Origin: Sphingomonas sp. PR090111-T3T-6A
Lineage (GTDB): Bacteria > Pseudomonadota > Alphaproteobacteria > Sphingomonadales > Sphingomonadaceae
Assembly (NCBI RefSeq): GCF_000383095.1
Contig: NZ_AORL01000010.1
Location: 434,001 to 498,000 of the forward strand
Direction of reading: 5' to 3'
Length of the DNA stretch: 64,000 nucleotides
Below are positions 41,191-50,519 of this stretch, one piece after another (position 1 is the stretch's first letter; each line of letters opens with the position of its first letter). The notes beneath the pieces were generated by a model. The model saw only the letters and a list, made by a program, of their open reading frames with translations. It was not told the origin of the DNA and did not search any database. A program made the position numbers and the translations under genes.

Positions 41191-42074
41191 AGACTGCGCT
41201 TCTGCTGGGTTCGGCGCTGCTGCTCGGCGGTTGCGCGGGCGGCGCGGTCAAGACGGCCTATCCGCCGGAACCCCCGCTCGCCAAGCCGGGGCTGGCGGGG
41301 ATGCAGTATCTCTACGGTTCGGGCGAATCCGCCGCCGTCAGCCGTCAGGCGTGGCAGGCGCTGACTTTCTATGTCGGCGAGGCGATGCAGGGGAAGGACC
41401 GGCGCTCGGTCGTCCTCGACGAGGGCGCGACGCTGGAGAACCCGAAGTTCGTCCCCTGCGCGGGCAAGCCGCCGGCCGCCGTGTTCGACGTCGACGAGAC
41501 GGTGCTGCTCAATCAGGGCTTCGAATATGACGAGCTGACCGGCAAGCCGAACCGCGACTTCGACGATCGCTGGGCGCGCTGGGAGAAGACCGGTGTCCAT
41601 GACGTCACCCCGACGCCCGGCGCGAAGGAGGCGCTCGACGCGATCCGCCGCATGGGCGTGACGGTGATCTTCAACACCAACCGCAACGCCTTCAACGCAG
41701 CGCCCACCGAGCAGGCGATCAACGATGCGGGGCTGGGACCGGCCGTTCATAAGCAAACGCTTTATCTCCAAGGCGATGACAATACCGGTGGACTGAAGGA
41801 TGTCCGCCGCTGGTGGATTGCCGACAAATATTGCGTGATCGCGATGGGCGGCGACCAACTCGGCGACTTCTCCGATCTCTTCAACGATGCGCTGAGCGTT
41901 CCGGCGCGTCGCGCGCTGACGGCGCTGCCCGGCCCGTCCTCGCTCTGGGGGCGCGGCTGGTTCGTGCTGCCCAACCCTGTCTACGGCTCCGCGCTTCAGG
42001 GCGGTGCCGACGATATCTTCCCCGCCGACAAACGCTGGAGCGATCCGGCGACCACAGCCAAGGAGCCCCGCTGA
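41187..42074 (+). CDS. 5'-nucleotidase, lipoprotein e(P4) family (HAD phosphatase)
   Basis: 295 residues from GTG 41187, overlapping the scoA stop (GTGA). The lipobox LLLGGC marks an outer-membrane or periplasmic lipoprotein. HAD motifs are [10 protein letters not shown] (nucleophile Asp), FNTNRNAF and [11 protein letters not shown]. The family dephosphorylates nucleotides such as NMN in the periplasm. It is inserted between the two CoA-transferase subunits, and its TGA overlaps the scoB ATG. Confidence 0.88.
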   Translation: MKTALLLGSALLLGGCAGGAVKTAYPPEPPLAKPGLAGMQYLYGSGESAAVSRQAWQALTFYVGEAMQGKDRRSVVLDEGATLENPKFVPCAGKPPAAVFDVDETVLLNQGFEYDELTGKPNRDFDDRWARWEKTGVHDVTPTPGAKEALDAIRRMGVTVIFNTNRNAFNAAPTEQAINDAGLGPAVHKQTLYLQGDDNTGGLKDVRRWWIADKYCVIAMGGDQLGDFSDLFNDALSVPARRALTALPGPSSLWGRGWFVLPNPVYGSALQGGADDIFPADKRWSDPATTAKEPR

Positions 42075-42718
42075 TGCCCTGGACCCGCGACGAGATGGCC
42101 GCCCGCGCCGCCCGCGAGCTGAAGGACGGTTTCTACGTCAATCTCGGCATCGGCATCCCGACGCTGGTGGCGAACCACATCCCGGCGGGCGTCGAGGTGA
42201 CGCTCCAGTCCGAGAACGGGATGCTCGGCATCGGGCCGTTCCCCTACGAAGGGGAGGAGGACGCCGACCTCATCAACGCCGGCAAGCAGACCATCTCGGA
42301 ATTGCCCTCGTCGAGCTATTTCGGATCGGCCGACAGCTTCGCGATGATCCGGGGTGGGCATATCGATCTCACCGTGCTGGGCGCGATGGAGGTGTCGCAG
42401 GAAGGCGACATCGCCAACTGGATGATCCCCGGCAAGATGGTGAAGGGCATGGGCGGCGCGATGGACCTCGTCGCCGGCGTGAAGAAGATCATCGTCGTGA
42501 TGGAGCATACCTCCAAGTCCGGCGATCCGAAGTTCATCCCGGCCTGCACCCTGCCGCTCACCGGCAAGAATGTCGTCGACATGATCATCACCGATCTCTG
42601 CGTCTTCAGCCGCGCGGACCATTCCAGCCCCTTCCGGCTGGTCGAGCTGGCCCCCGGCGTCACGGCCGAGGATATCGCGGCGAAGACCACCGCTTCCTAT
42701 GAGGTGGCGCTCGCCTGA
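42074..42718 (+). CDS. scoB: 3-oxoacid CoA-transferase subunit B
   Basis: 214 residues. The catalytic Glu is in [32 protein letters not shown] opens the fold, and [20 protein letters not shown] and [20 protein letters not shown] are conserved. It works with ScoA. AAGGAG lies eight bases before the ATG, which overlaps the phosphatase stop. A hairpin follows the stop. Confidence 0.95.
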   Translation: MPWTRDEMAARAARELKDGFYVNLGIGIPTLVANHIPAGVEVTLQSENGMLGIGPFPYEGEEDADLINAGKQTISELPSSSYFGSADSFAMIRGGHIDLTVLGAMEVSQEGDIANWMIPGKMVKGMGGAMDLVAGVKKIIVVMEHTSKSGDPKFIPACTLPLTGKNVVDMIITDLCVFSRADHSSPFRLVELAPGVTAEDIAAKTTASYEVALA

Positions 42719-42726
42719 GGGCTCTC

Positions 42727-42757
42727 GGGCGGCTGTCAGATTTTCCGACAGTCGCCC
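42727..42757 (+). terminator. Hairpin after scoB
   Basis: GGGCGGCTGTC pairs with GACAGTCGCCC over 11 bases (one G-T) with a nine-base loop. No T run follows, so it may be a Rho-dependent end or 3' stabiliser. Confidence 0.45.
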
Positions 42758-42838
42758 CGATCTTCGGCCGGGCAGTTGCGTGTGACCGGTCGGTTCCCTA
42801 TCTCGTCCGCCACAATGGTTGGGGACGGAACACCACAG

Positions 42839-43162
42839 ATGACCACCTTCGACGAGCGCGAGCGCGCCTTTGAGAGCAAGTTCGCTCGCGAGCAGGAAAT
42901 GGCGTTTCGCGTCACCGCGCGACGCAACCGCCTGCTGGGCGAATGGGCCGCGAACCTGATGGGCCTGACGCCCGAGGAATCGGACGCCTATGCCAAGGCG
43001 ATCGTGCAGGCCGAGTTCGAGGAAGCCGGCGACGAGGACGTTGTGCGCAAGCTCTACGGCGATCTCGTGTCCGCCAATATCGACATCGACGATGCGGCGA
43101 TCCGCACCGCGATGGACGAGAAGATGGTGGAAGCCCGCCGCCAGTTGCTGGACTCGATCTGA
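42839..43162 (+). CDS. DUF1476 protein, ATP synthase inhibitor zeta-like
   Basis: 107 residues from ATG 42839. FDERERAFESKFAREQEMAF, NRLLGEWAANLMGL and DEKMVEARRQLLDSI match DUF1476, whose Paracoccus member is the zeta subunit that inhibits F1F0-ATP synthase. The N-terminal helix is the inhibitory part. The gene is first in a DUF1476-bolA-grxD cluster. Confidence 0.9.
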   Translation: MTTFDERERAFESKFAREQEMAFRVTARRNRLLGEWAANLMGLTPEESDAYAKAIVQAEFEEAGDEDVVRKLYGDLVSANIDIDDAAIRTAMDEKMVEARRQLLDSI

Positions 43163-43163
43163 C

Positions 43164-43403
43164 ATGCCGATGGCAGCAGACGAGATCGTGGCGCTCATCC
43201 GCACCGGCATTCCCGATGCCGAGGTGGAGATCACCGATCTGGCCGGCGATGGCGATCATTATGCCGCTCGCGTCGTGAGCGAGAGCTTCCGTGGCGTTCC
43301 CCGTGTCCGCCAGCATCAACGCGTATATGAGGCGCTCGGTGGCCGCATGGGGGGCGTGCTGCACGCGCTCCAGCTCATCACCTCGGCGCCTTCTCAGGAG
43401 TAA
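43164..43403 (+). CDS. BolA family protein
   Basis: 79 residues from ATG 43164 (ATG 43170 is the alternative). The invariant C-terminal His region reads VPRVRQHQRVYEALGGRM, and DGDHYAARVVSESF is the core. BolA proteins pair with CGFS glutaredoxins to bind [2Fe-2S] clusters and sense iron. grxD follows five bases later, so the partner pair is encoded together. Confidence 0.93.
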   Translation: MPMAADEIVALIRTGIPDAEVEITDLAGDGDHYAARVVSESFRGVPRVRQHQRVYEALGGRMGGVLHALQLITSAPSQE

Positions 43404-43408
43404 AGACG

Positions 43409-43744
43409 ATGACGGACGACGTGCAGGCGCGGATCGCGGACGTGGTGAAGGCCCATGACGTGCTGCTGTTCATGAAGGGCTCGCCGCTCTTCCCGCAGTG
43501 CGGTTTCTCCAGCCGGGCGGTGGCGATCCTCGATCATCTCGGCGTGGAATATGGCTCGGTCGACGTGCTCCAGGATCAGGGCATCCGCCAGGGCATCAAG
43601 CAGTTCTCGGATTGGCCGACCATTCCGCAGCTCTATGTGAAGGGCGAGTTCATCGGCGGCTCGGACATCATGATGGAGATGTACGAGAGCGGCGAGCTGG
43701 CGGACCTGCTCGAAAAGGCCGGCGTCTCGAAGAAGGCCGCCTGA
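43409..43744 (+). CDS. grxD: Monothiol glutaredoxin Grx4
   Basis: 111 residues. KGSPLFPQCGFSSRAVAILD has the CGFS active site; FSDWPTIPQLYVKGEFIGGS and DIMMEMYESGEL are the glutathione and cluster-binding segments. It carries [2Fe-2S] clusters and works with BolA. CAGGAG lies just upstream. It is last in the DUF1476-bolA-grxD unit. Confidence 0.96.
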   Translation: MTDDVQARIADVVKAHDVLLFMKGSPLFPQCGFSSRAVAILDHLGVEYGSVDVLQDQGIRQGIKQFSDWPTIPQLYVKGEFIGGSDIMMEMYESGELADLLEKAGVSKKAA

Positions 43745-43761
43745 GGCGGCGTCCCGCGGGG

Positions 43762-43797
43762 TGGCGGGCCGTGGCGTGGGAGCGCGCCGGCCCGCCA
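43762..43797 (+). terminator. Hairpin after grxD
   Basis: TGGCGGGCCG pairs exactly with CGGCCCGCCA around a 16-base loop, 18 bases past the grxD stop. No T run follows. The remaining 150 bases to the next gene hold nothing recognised. Confidence 0.4.
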
Positions 43798-43954
43798 GTG
43801 TTCGCGGGAAACGTGGAACGGACGAAGCGATGCAGGCGCCGTGCCAGACCCCGCAAAGCCAGCTCCACGGCGGGACAGGATGGTTAAGCTCCTTCCTTCT
43901 CCGCATCCGGGTGTCAAAGATTTCGACAGTTGAGGCCGCCGGAGGGGTGATGTC

Positions 43955-44818
43955 GTGACAGAGTCCGCTCATCCGTCGCCGCTCGTGGTCGAGGCTGTCC
44001 ATCCGCTGGTCCGGCGGGTGCTGGCGCATAATCCCTCGCCCTTCACCTATACCGGCACGCAGACGCATATCGTCGGCCATGGCGAAGTCGCCGTGATCGA
44101 TCCCGGTCCCGACCTGCCCGAGCATGTGGACGCGATCCTCGCGGCGACCGCCGGTGAGCGCATCGTCGCCATCCTCTGCACCCACACCCATCGCGACCAC
44201 AGCCCCGCCGCGCGCCCGCTCGCGGAGGCGACCGGCGCGCCCGTCATGGGCTGCGCGCCGATCATGGCACGCGACGGCTCCGGCCTCGAAGCAGGCTTCG
44301 ACCATAGCTATGCGCCCGATCGCGTGATGGTGGAGGGGGATGTCGTGTCCGGCCCCGGCTGGACGCTGGAGGCGATCGCGACGCCGGGGCATACCTCCAA
44401 CCATCTCTGCTTCGCGCTACCGCAAGCGCGGGCGCTGTTCAGCGGCGATCATGTCATGGGCTGGTCGACCAGCGTGGTGATCCCGCCCGACGGCCAGATG
44501 GGCGCCTATGTCGCCAGCCTCGACAAGCTGATGGGCCGCGAGGACGAGATTTATTTCCCCGCCCATGGCGACCCGGTGACGCGCCCGCAACGGCTGGTCC
44601 GCTCGATGCTGGGCCACCGCAAGCAGCGCGAGGGGCAGATATTGCGCCTGCTGGGCGAGAAGGCGCAGTCGGTCGATGAGATGGTGGCGACCATGTATGT
44701 CGGCCTCGATCCGCGCCTGACCAAGGCGGCGGGACTGAGCGTGCTCGCCCATCTGATCGATCTCGACGCGCGGGGGCAGGTGTCGGTGGCCGACGATATC
44801 TGGATGCTCGCCGCCTGA
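43955..44818 (+). CDS. Metallo-beta-lactamase-fold hydrolase (LACTB2-like)
   Basis: 287 residues from GTG 43955, with GGAGG about nine bases upstream. The metal motif THTHRDHSPAARPL, the later PGHTSNHLCF and GDHVMGWSTSVVIPPDGQMG are present. A C-terminal winged-helix-like segment follows HRKQREGQILRLL, as in LACTB2/RNase-Z-like proteins. It may cleave RNA or a small ester; the substrate is not defined. Its stop overlaps the next ATG (TGATG). Confidence 0.85.
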   Translation: MTESAHPSPLVVEAVHPLVRRVLAHNPSPFTYTGTQTHIVGHGEVAVIDPGPDLPEHVDAILAATAGERIVAILCTHTHRDHSPAARPLAEATGAPVMGCAPIMARDGSGLEAGFDHSYAPDRVMVEGDVVSGPGWTLEAIATPGHTSNHLCFALPQARALFSGDHVMGWSTSVVIPPDGQMGAYVASLDKLMGREDEIYFPAHGDPVTRPQRLVRSMLGHRKQREGQILRLLGEKAQSVDEMVATMYVGLDPRLTKAAGLSVLAHLIDLDARGQVSVADDIWMLAA

Positions 44819-45513
44819 TGCGTCCGTTGCTCAAGGGTCTGCTGGGCGTCCTTCTTGCGTTCGCGCTGATCGCGGGCGGGCTGGCGCTGTTCGGGGCGCG
44901 GCTCGCGCATCGCGTCTGGTCGCCCGATCCCGAGACGATCGCGTCCGCCAGCCTCGAAGGCTTGAAGGCCGAGAACCGGCTGACCGCGCTCGTCGCCAAT
45001 TATGTGGCGGTGGTGACGTCGACCCAGCAGCGCTTCGGGCTTTCGGCGCAACGCACGCTCATCATGCCAGGGCGAGTGCGCTACGAGGTCGATTTCGGGC
45101 GGCTGAAGACGGGCGATCTCGTCTGGCACAAGGATGCCCACACTCTCGACGTCGTGCTGCCCCCGCTGATGCTGGAGGGGCCGGACGTCGATCCGGCGCG
45201 GATGCGCGCCTATGACGGCGGCGGCCTGCTGCTCCACTTCACCGATAGCGGAGAAGCTCTGGACGGCGCCAACCGCAAGGCCGCGCAAGCCGAGCTGCTG
45301 CGTCAGGCGCGCGAGCCGGTGCCCATGAACATCGCCCGCGATGCCGCCCGCCGCGCGGTGGAGCAGAGCTTCGCGCTGCCGCTCAAGGCCGCGGGGCTCG
45401 ATCCCCACGTCCGCGTCCGCTTCGCCGACGAACCGGATTTCCCGAAGCCGTCATCCTTCGTGCCCATGGATCATTCGCGATCCGTTGCCGAGGTGCTGGG
45501 CCTTTCCCGCTGA
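44818..45513 (+). CDS. DUF4230 membrane-anchored protein
   Basis: 231 residues. One N-terminal membrane helix (LLKGLLGVLLAFALIAGGLA) is followed by a DUF4230 domain: RLTALVANYVAVVTSTQQRF, VRYEVDFGRLKTGDLVWHKD and LDVVLPPLMLEGPDVDPARM. The role is unknown. It is translationally coupled to the preceding MBL-fold gene. Confidence 0.75.
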   Translation: MRPLLKGLLGVLLAFALIAGGLALFGARLAHRVWSPDPETIASASLEGLKAENRLTALVANYVAVVTSTQQRFGLSAQRTLIMPGRVRYEVDFGRLKTGDLVWHKDAHTLDVVLPPLMLEGPDVDPARMRAYDGGGLLLHFTDSGEALDGANRKAAQAELLRQAREPVPMNIARDAARRAVEQSFALPLKAAGLDPHVRVRFADEPDFPKPSSFVPMDHSRSVAEVLGLSR

Positions 45514-45564
45514 CAAGCCGCACGCACGCGCCTATCTGGGCACCGCATAAGGAGTGCCGTTGCC

Positions 45565-46554
45565 ATGAATGCCCCCGTCCAGAGCCTCAAGGGCCTCGAT
45601 CTGAAGGCTGAGATCAACCGGCTGCGCAAGGAGCGCAACGCCGTCATCCTCGGCCATTATTACCAGACGCCCGACATCCAGGACATCGCCGACTTCGTGG
45701 GCGACAGCCTCGATCTCTCGGCCAAGGCGGCGGCGACCGATGCGGACGTGATCGCCTTCTGCGGCGTGCGCTTCATGGCGGAGGTGGCGAAGATCCTCTC
45801 GCCCCAGAAGACCGTGATCCTGCCCGACATGGCGGCCGGCTGCTCGCTGGAGGATAGCTGCCCGCCGGAGGAGTTCGCGAAGTTCCGCGCGGCGCATCCG
45901 GATCACATCGCCATCACCTACATCAACTGCTCGGCGGCGGTGAAGGCGCACTCGGACATCATCGTCACCTCGTCCTCGGCCGAGAAGATCCTCGCCCAAC
46001 TGCCGATGGACCAGAAGATCATCTTCGCGCCGGACAAGAACCTCGGCGCTTACTTCAACCGCAAGACCGGCCGCGACATGCTGCTGTGGCCGGGCGCCTG
46101 CATCGTCCACGAGGCCTTCTCGGAGACGGAGCTTCTGAAGCTCAAGGCGCAATATCCGGACGCGCCGATCGCCGCGCACCCGGAATGCCCGGCCTTTATC
46201 CTCGATCATGCCGACGAAGTGGGCTCGACCCGCGCGATCCTGGAGTTCGCGCTGAAGTCCCCGGCGGAGACGATCATCGTCGCGACCGAGCCGCACATCA
46301 TCCACCAGATGCAGAAGGCGGCCCCGCACAAGCTGTTCATCGGCGCGCCGGGCGCGGACGGGAACTGCAACTGCAACATGTGCCCCTACATGGCGCTCAA
46401 CACGATGGAGAAGCTCTACCTCGCGCTCCGCGACATGGAGCCGCGCATCGAGATCGACGAGGAGACCCGCATCGCCGCCAAGCGTCCGCTCGACCGGATG
46501 CTGGAGATGGCGGGCGCGACCGTCGGCAAGGGCGACATGGGGCCGCGCGGCTGA
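45565..46554 (+). CDS. nadA: Quinolinate synthase A
   Basis: 329 residues. It condenses iminoaspartate with DHAP to quinolinate on a [4Fe-4S] cluster. [47 protein letters not shown] and [10 protein letters not shown] are conserved, and the C-terminal [19 protein letters not shown] has the last cluster Cys. AAGGAG precedes the ATG. The nadC ATG overlaps its stop. nadB is not in the window. Confidence 0.97.
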   Translation: MNAPVQSLKGLDLKAEINRLRKERNAVILGHYYQTPDIQDIADFVGDSLDLSAKAAATDADVIAFCGVRFMAEVAKILSPQKTVILPDMAAGCSLEDSCPPEEFAKFRAAHPDHIAITYINCSAAVKAHSDIIVTSSSAEKILAQLPMDQKIIFAPDKNLGAYFNRKTGRDMLLWPGACIVHEAFSETELLKLKAQYPDAPIAAHPECPAFILDHADEVGSTRAILEFALKSPAETIIVATEPHIIHQMQKAAPHKLFIGAPGADGNCNCNMCPYMALNTMEKLYLALRDMEPRIEIDEETRIAAKRPLDRMLEMAGATVGKGDMGPRG

Positions 46555-47399
46555 TGGCCTTCTCGCTCGACGGCTTCGATCTCGACGCCTTCCTCCGCTC
46601 GACGCTGGCCGAGGATCTCGGTGAGGCGGGCGACATCACGTCCGCCGCCGTCATCCCGGTTGGGGCGCGCTTCCACGGTGCGCTGGTGAGCCGGGACGAC
46701 GTGACGGTGGCGGGCCTGCCGATCGCGGCGGCCTTCTTCCGCCATCTCGATCCCGACGTGTCCATCGAGATGCTGGTCGAGGACGGCGCGCGGGTGGCGA
46801 AGGGCACGACGCTGATGCGCATGGAGGGCAAGGCGCGCGCGATGCTCACCGCCGAGCGCTCCGCGCTCAACACGGTCCAGCACCTGACCGGCATCGCCAC
46901 GCTGACGCGCGCCTATGTCGATGCGATCGCGGGCACCGGCGCGACGTTGCTCGATACGCGCAAGACCATTCCCGGCCTGCGCCGTCTGGAGAAATACGCC
47001 ACCCGCATGGGCGGCGCGACCAATCACCGCATGGGCCTGTGGGATGCGGCGATGATCAAGGACAATCATGTCGCGGTGGCGGGCGGCGTCGGCGAGGCCG
47101 CGAGGCGCGCGCGGGAGGCGGGCATCGCCAGCATCATCGTCGAGGTCGACCGCGTCGACCAGATCGAGGACGCGCTGGCGGCTGGCGCCACCCATCTGCT
47201 GCTCGACAATATGCGGCCCTCGATCCTGCGCGGCGCCGTGACGCTGGTCGGCGGGCGCGTGCCGACCGAGGCGTCCGGCGGCGTCCATCTGGAGACGATC
47301 CGCGAGATTGCGCAGACGGGCGTGACCTATATCTCGGTCGGCCGGCTCACCCAGTCCGCTCCGGCGGCGGACATCGGGCTGGACCTCGCCATCGCCTGA
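46554..47399 (+). CDS. nadC: Quinolinate phosphoribosyltransferase (carboxylating)
   Basis: 281 residues. It turns quinolinate and PRPP into nicotinate mononucleotide. LAEDLGEAGDITSAAVIP starts the protein; MLTAERSALNTVQHLTGIAT, LLDTRKTIPGLRRLEKYATR and MGGATNHRMGLWDAAMIKDN are the active-site segments, and LDNMRPSILRGAV follows. Coupled to nadA (TGATG). Confidence 0.97.
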   Translation: MAFSLDGFDLDAFLRSTLAEDLGEAGDITSAAVIPVGARFHGALVSRDDVTVAGLPIAAAFFRHLDPDVSIEMLVEDGARVAKGTTLMRMEGKARAMLTAERSALNTVQHLTGIATLTRAYVDAIAGTGATLLDTRKTIPGLRRLEKYATRMGGATNHRMGLWDAAMIKDNHVAVAGGVGEAARRAREAGIASIIVEVDRVDQIEDALAAGATHLLLDNMRPSILRGAVTLVGGRVPTEASGGVHLETIREIAQTGVTYISVGRLTQSAPAADIGLDLAIA

Positions 47400-47468
47400 G
47401 GCTGGGGGCGATCCCCGTTGCATGGCCGAAACGGGCCGCTAAGCTCGCTCCCCAACAGGGGAGGGCGT

Positions 47469-47879
47469 ATGCGTCCGCAGTCGATCGTGCAGTTCGAGCG
47501 TCTCTATATTCTCGGCATCGTGCTCAGCCTCGCGGCATCCGTCTGGACCTTCGGGCACGGCGCGGACCTGCTGCCGGCCGGCGCGCCGCCTCAGGCCGTG
47601 GCCATGCTGCCGTGGGTGGCGGGCTTCGGCATCGTCATCGGGCTGGCGATCAACCTCTGCCTGCTCTTCTTCATCGCGCACAAGGGCAGCGAGGTGGCGA
47701 AGTGGATTTTCGTGATCCTTTTCGTGCTGGGCGTCGCGGGATTGCTGCGGGGGATCGGCCACTCGGTGGTTGTGCTGCCGCTCGGGCCGCGATTGCTCTC
47801 CTTGTGCCATGTCATCATTCAGGGCGTCTGCGTGTGGTTGATGTTCCGGCCGGATGCCCGGCTCTGGTTCCGGCGCTGA
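47469..47879 (+). CDS. Small membrane protein of unknown function
   Basis: 136 residues from ATG 47469, with GGGAGG five bases upstream. Four hydrophobic segments (LYILGIVLSLAASVWTF, AVAMLPWVAGFGIVIGLAIN, WIFVILFVLGVAGLLRG, CHVIIQGVCVWLMF) indicate a polytopic inner-membrane protein. No family is recognised. It lies between nadC and the RNase T2 gene. Confidence 0.7.
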   Translation: MRPQSIVQFERLYILGIVLSLAASVWTFGHGADLLPAGAPPQAVAMLPWVAGFGIVIGLAINLCLLFFIAHKGSEVAKWIFVILFVLGVAGLLRGIGHSVVVLPLGPRLLSLCHVIIQGVCVWLMFRPDARLWFRR

Positions 47880-47902
47880 GGCTCCATCGGAAGGACTGAT
47901 CG

Positions 47903-48586
47903 ATGCGTTTCCTGTTGCTTGGCGCGGTGCTCGCCGCCGCTCCCCTGTCGGCGGCCGAACTCCCGCGCCCCCATGCCGAGTTGCCCACGGCGGACCAGCC
48001 CGTCCGCAACGTGCCGACCACCGGCTATACGCTGTCGCTGATCTGGCAGCCCGAGCATTGCTATGCGAAGCGCGGCCAGCGCGGGCCGGCGAACGAGTGC
48101 GCGGACCCGAAGGTGCGGCGCGGCTTCACGCTCCACGGCCTCTGGCCGGACGGGGACGGCCCCAATCGCTGGCCGGAATATTGCCGCCCGGTGGAGATCC
48201 TCACCGATGCGCAGATCCGCGCCGGCATCGCCGCCACGCCGTCGCCGCAGCTCCTCCAGCATGAGTGGGCGAAGCATGGGAGCTGCATGACAGACGATCC
48301 CGTCCGCTATTTCGGCGAGGAGGGGCGCATCTATCGCGCGATCCGCTTGCCCGACATGCAGACGCTGGCGCATCGGCGCGGGCTGACGGCGGGCGATTTC
48401 CAGGCGGCCTTCGCGGCGGCCAATCCGGGCATGAAGCCCGATATGATGCGCCTCAACGTCAACAGGCGCGGCTGGCTGGAGGAGGTGTGGCTCTGCCTCG
48501 GCCTCGACAAGCGCCCGCGGAGCTGCCCGGCGGGTCAGGGCGGGGCGGCGCCGGCCGATCCGGTCAAGGTCCAGGCGCCCGCCTGA
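47903..48586 (+). CDS. Secreted ribonuclease T2 family protein
   Basis: 227 residues. A signal peptide (MRFLLLGAVLAAAPLSAAE) precedes the T2 domain: YTLSLIWQPEHC, GFTLHGLWPDGDGPNRWPEYC (conserved segment I with catalytic His) and LLQHEWAKHGSCM (segment II with Glu/His). It cleaves RNA in the periplasm or outside. The 3' end overlaps the convergent DUF4112 gene by 23 bases. Confidence 0.9.
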   Translation: MRFLLLGAVLAAAPLSAAELPRPHAELPTADQPVRNVPTTGYTLSLIWQPEHCYAKRGQRGPANECADPKVRRGFTLHGLWPDGDGPNRWPEYCRPVEILTDAQIRAGIAATPSPQLLQHEWAKHGSCMTDDPVRYFGEEGRIYRAIRLPDMQTLAHRRGLTAGDFQAAFAAANPGMKPDMMRLNVNRRGWLEEVWLCLGLDKRPRSCPAGQGGAAPADPVKVQAPA

Positions 48587-49016
48587 TCCGCTTCGCGTCG
48601 CCCTCGATCGTCGCCAGCTCCGGGTGGTGGCGATCGAGGTGGCGCTTGATCATCTTCAGGTTCATCGTGTTGGACCGGAAGAAGAAATCCGGGATCGCTC
48701 CGATCCACGGAATGGCGCCGAGCAGCAGGTCGATGCCGACATTGCCCGCCATCCGCGCCATCTGCCATTTCGACATGCCGAGGTTGCGCGCCTCCCACAC
48801 GATCCACCCGCCGAGCGTGGCCGCGGTGATCGGGCCGATGCCGGGCACCACGTCGAGGATCACGTCCAGCCCCATCGGCCGGTTCAGCACCGGCACCACG
48901 AACAGCCCCTCCAGCAGGCGCTCGGCATGTTCGATCCGGCGGCGGACGGAGGCCGGATCGCGGCCGAGGCCGGGCACGCGGTCGGTCATGCGGTCGAAAT
49001 GGTCGCCGATCGGCAT
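48564..49016 (-). CDS. DUF4112 membrane protein
   Basis: 150 residues. LLEGLFVVPVLNRPMGLDVI, LDVVPGIGPITAATLGGWIV and GIDLLLGAIPWIGAIPDFFF are the DUF4112 core, two to three hydrophobic segments with Pro/Gly turns. Function unknown. GAGGAG precedes the ATG. It is downstream of the two solute-binding genes on the same strand. Confidence 0.85.
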   Translation of the reverse strand: MPIGDHFDRMTDRVPGLGRDPASVRRRIEHAERLLEGLFVVPVLNRPMGLDVILDVVPGIGPITAATLGGWIVWEARNLGMSKWQMARMAGNVGIDLLLGAIPWIGAIPDFFFRSNTMNLKMIKRHLDRHHPELATIEGDAKRIRRAPGP

Positions 49017-49040
49017 CGGGCTGTTCTCCTCTCGAAGGGG

Positions 49041-50519
49041 TCAGCGCTTGGGAGGGGAGCGAAGTTCATTCAGCGGATGAAAGGCGCGCGGTGAATCGTG
49101 GTAGAGATCGAGCCGCTGCGCCACCAGCGACCAGCGGATCGGCGGGCCGAAGGCGATGAACGGCACGGTCTGCGTGATGAGCGCATCGGCCTGCGTCAGC
49201 AGCACGGAGCGCTCGTCGAGCGTCGGGGCGGAGCGGGCGGCCAGCAGCACCTTCTCCGACACCGGCGTGCACGGCACCTGCCGCTCGCACGCGAAGGAAC
49301 GCAGATAGAAGCTGGCGATGTCGGCGGGCGCGACCTCGTCGACGAGGCGCAGGTCCGCGGGTTCCTCCGGCCCGACGCGGATCGCCTGCACGCCGATCGC
49401 CCGCCAGTCCGCCGCGATCGAGGCGAACAGCATCCGCCCGCCGGGGCCGGCCGGCAGCGCGACCCGGAGCGGGGCCAGCTTGCCGCCGCCGGCCTGCCAG
49501 TTGGTGATGATCCGGGCCGCATCGGCGCGCCGATCCGCGAGGGGACGGGACGCCCAGGGGGGCATGACCGGCCCGGCGATCTCGGGCGTTCCGGGCGCGA
49601 CGATGGCGGGGGACGGGTTCCATCCCGGCGCACCCATCAGGCGCGCGATGCGATCGCGGTCCACCACCATCGCCAGCGCCCGCCGATTGTCGCTGTCGAC
49701 GATCAGGTCGCTGCCATTGTCGCTGAAGGCCAGCCCGAACAGCCCCTTCACCGGATCGAAGTGCAGCGTGTCGCGCGGCAGCGACGTCACATGCGCCAGC
49801 GGCAGGTCGTCGAACGTCCCGCCCAGCATCAGGTCCGACTGCCCCGCCGCGAAGCGCGCCACCGCCGTTGCCGCCCGCTCGCCGCGCAGATGGACGACGG
49901 GCGCGCGGCGCAGATGCCCGGCCTCCGGGGCGGCATCGGGATCGGGCAGGGGGGCGAGCACGGCCACGCCGTCGCGCAGGCTGGCGAGCGCGAAGGGGCC
50001 GCGATGCTGGCCGCCCATCGCCAGCCCCGGTTGCGCGAAGATCTGGAGCAGATTGGGGCGCGGCGCCTTCAGCTCGACGTCGATCACCTGCGGCGTCACC
50101 GCATCCACCTCGTCGATCGCGCCGAGCATGGGCTTCAGCGGATTGCGGCTGCCGGGCGCGATGGCGGCGCGGATGCGGCGGGCGACATCGGCGGCGTCGA
50201 TCGGGTGCGTGCCGGGGGCGGGCAGATCGGGCAGGCGGAAGATGAGGCTGCGGCCATTGTCCGTGACGATCCAGCGGGCCGCCACGCCCGGCACGATCTG
50301 GCCGCTCGCGTCGAAGCGGACGAGGCCCTGGCCGGTCGCCTCGATCAGCGTGGCAGCGGGCGCCTCGACCGGGCCGCGATCGAATCCGGGACGCGCTGAA
50401 CCGAGCGCAGGCCCGACGACGCTGACCTCGATGGGGCCGGCATAGCGATGACGATGGCATCCGCCGAGCAGGATAAGCGCCAGCAACGGGGCGGCGAGGA
50501 GGGTGCGTCGGGCGATCAT
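49041..50519 (-). CDS. Solute-binding lipoprotein, SBP_bac_5-like (second copy)
   Basis: 492 residues from ATG 50519, whose ATGA overlaps the stop of the first copy. A lipobox LALILLGGC marks a lipoprotein. The fold is that of peptide/nickel-type binding proteins, but many family motifs are degenerate: [20 protein letters not shown] and [20 protein letters not shown] are recognisable. It is shorter and more divergent than its upstream paralogue. No ABC permease or ATPase is nearby. Confidence 0.75.
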   Translation of the reverse strand: MIARRTLLAAPLLALILLGGCHRHRYAGPIEVSVVGPALGSARPGFDRGPVEAPAATLIEATGQGLVRFDASGQIVPGVAARWIVTDNGRSLIFRLPDLPAPGTHPIDAADVARRIRAAIAPGSRNPLKPMLGAIDEVDAVTPQVIDVELKAPRPNLLQIFAQPGLAMGGQHRGPFALASLRDGVAVLAPLPDPDAAPEAGHLRRAPVVHLRGERAATAVARFAAGQSDLMLGGTFDDLPLAHVTSLPRDTLHFDPVKGLFGLAFSDNGSDLIVDSDNRRALAMVVDRDRIARLMGAPGWNPSPAIVAPGTPEIAGPVMPPWASRPLADRRADAARIITNWQAGGGKLAPLRVALPAGPGGRMLFASIAADWRAIGVQAIRVGPEEPADLRLVDEVAPADIASFYLRSFACERQVPCTPVSEKVLLAARSAPTLDERSVLLTQADALITQTVPFIAFGPPIRWSLVAQRLDLYHDSPRAFHPLNELRSPPKR

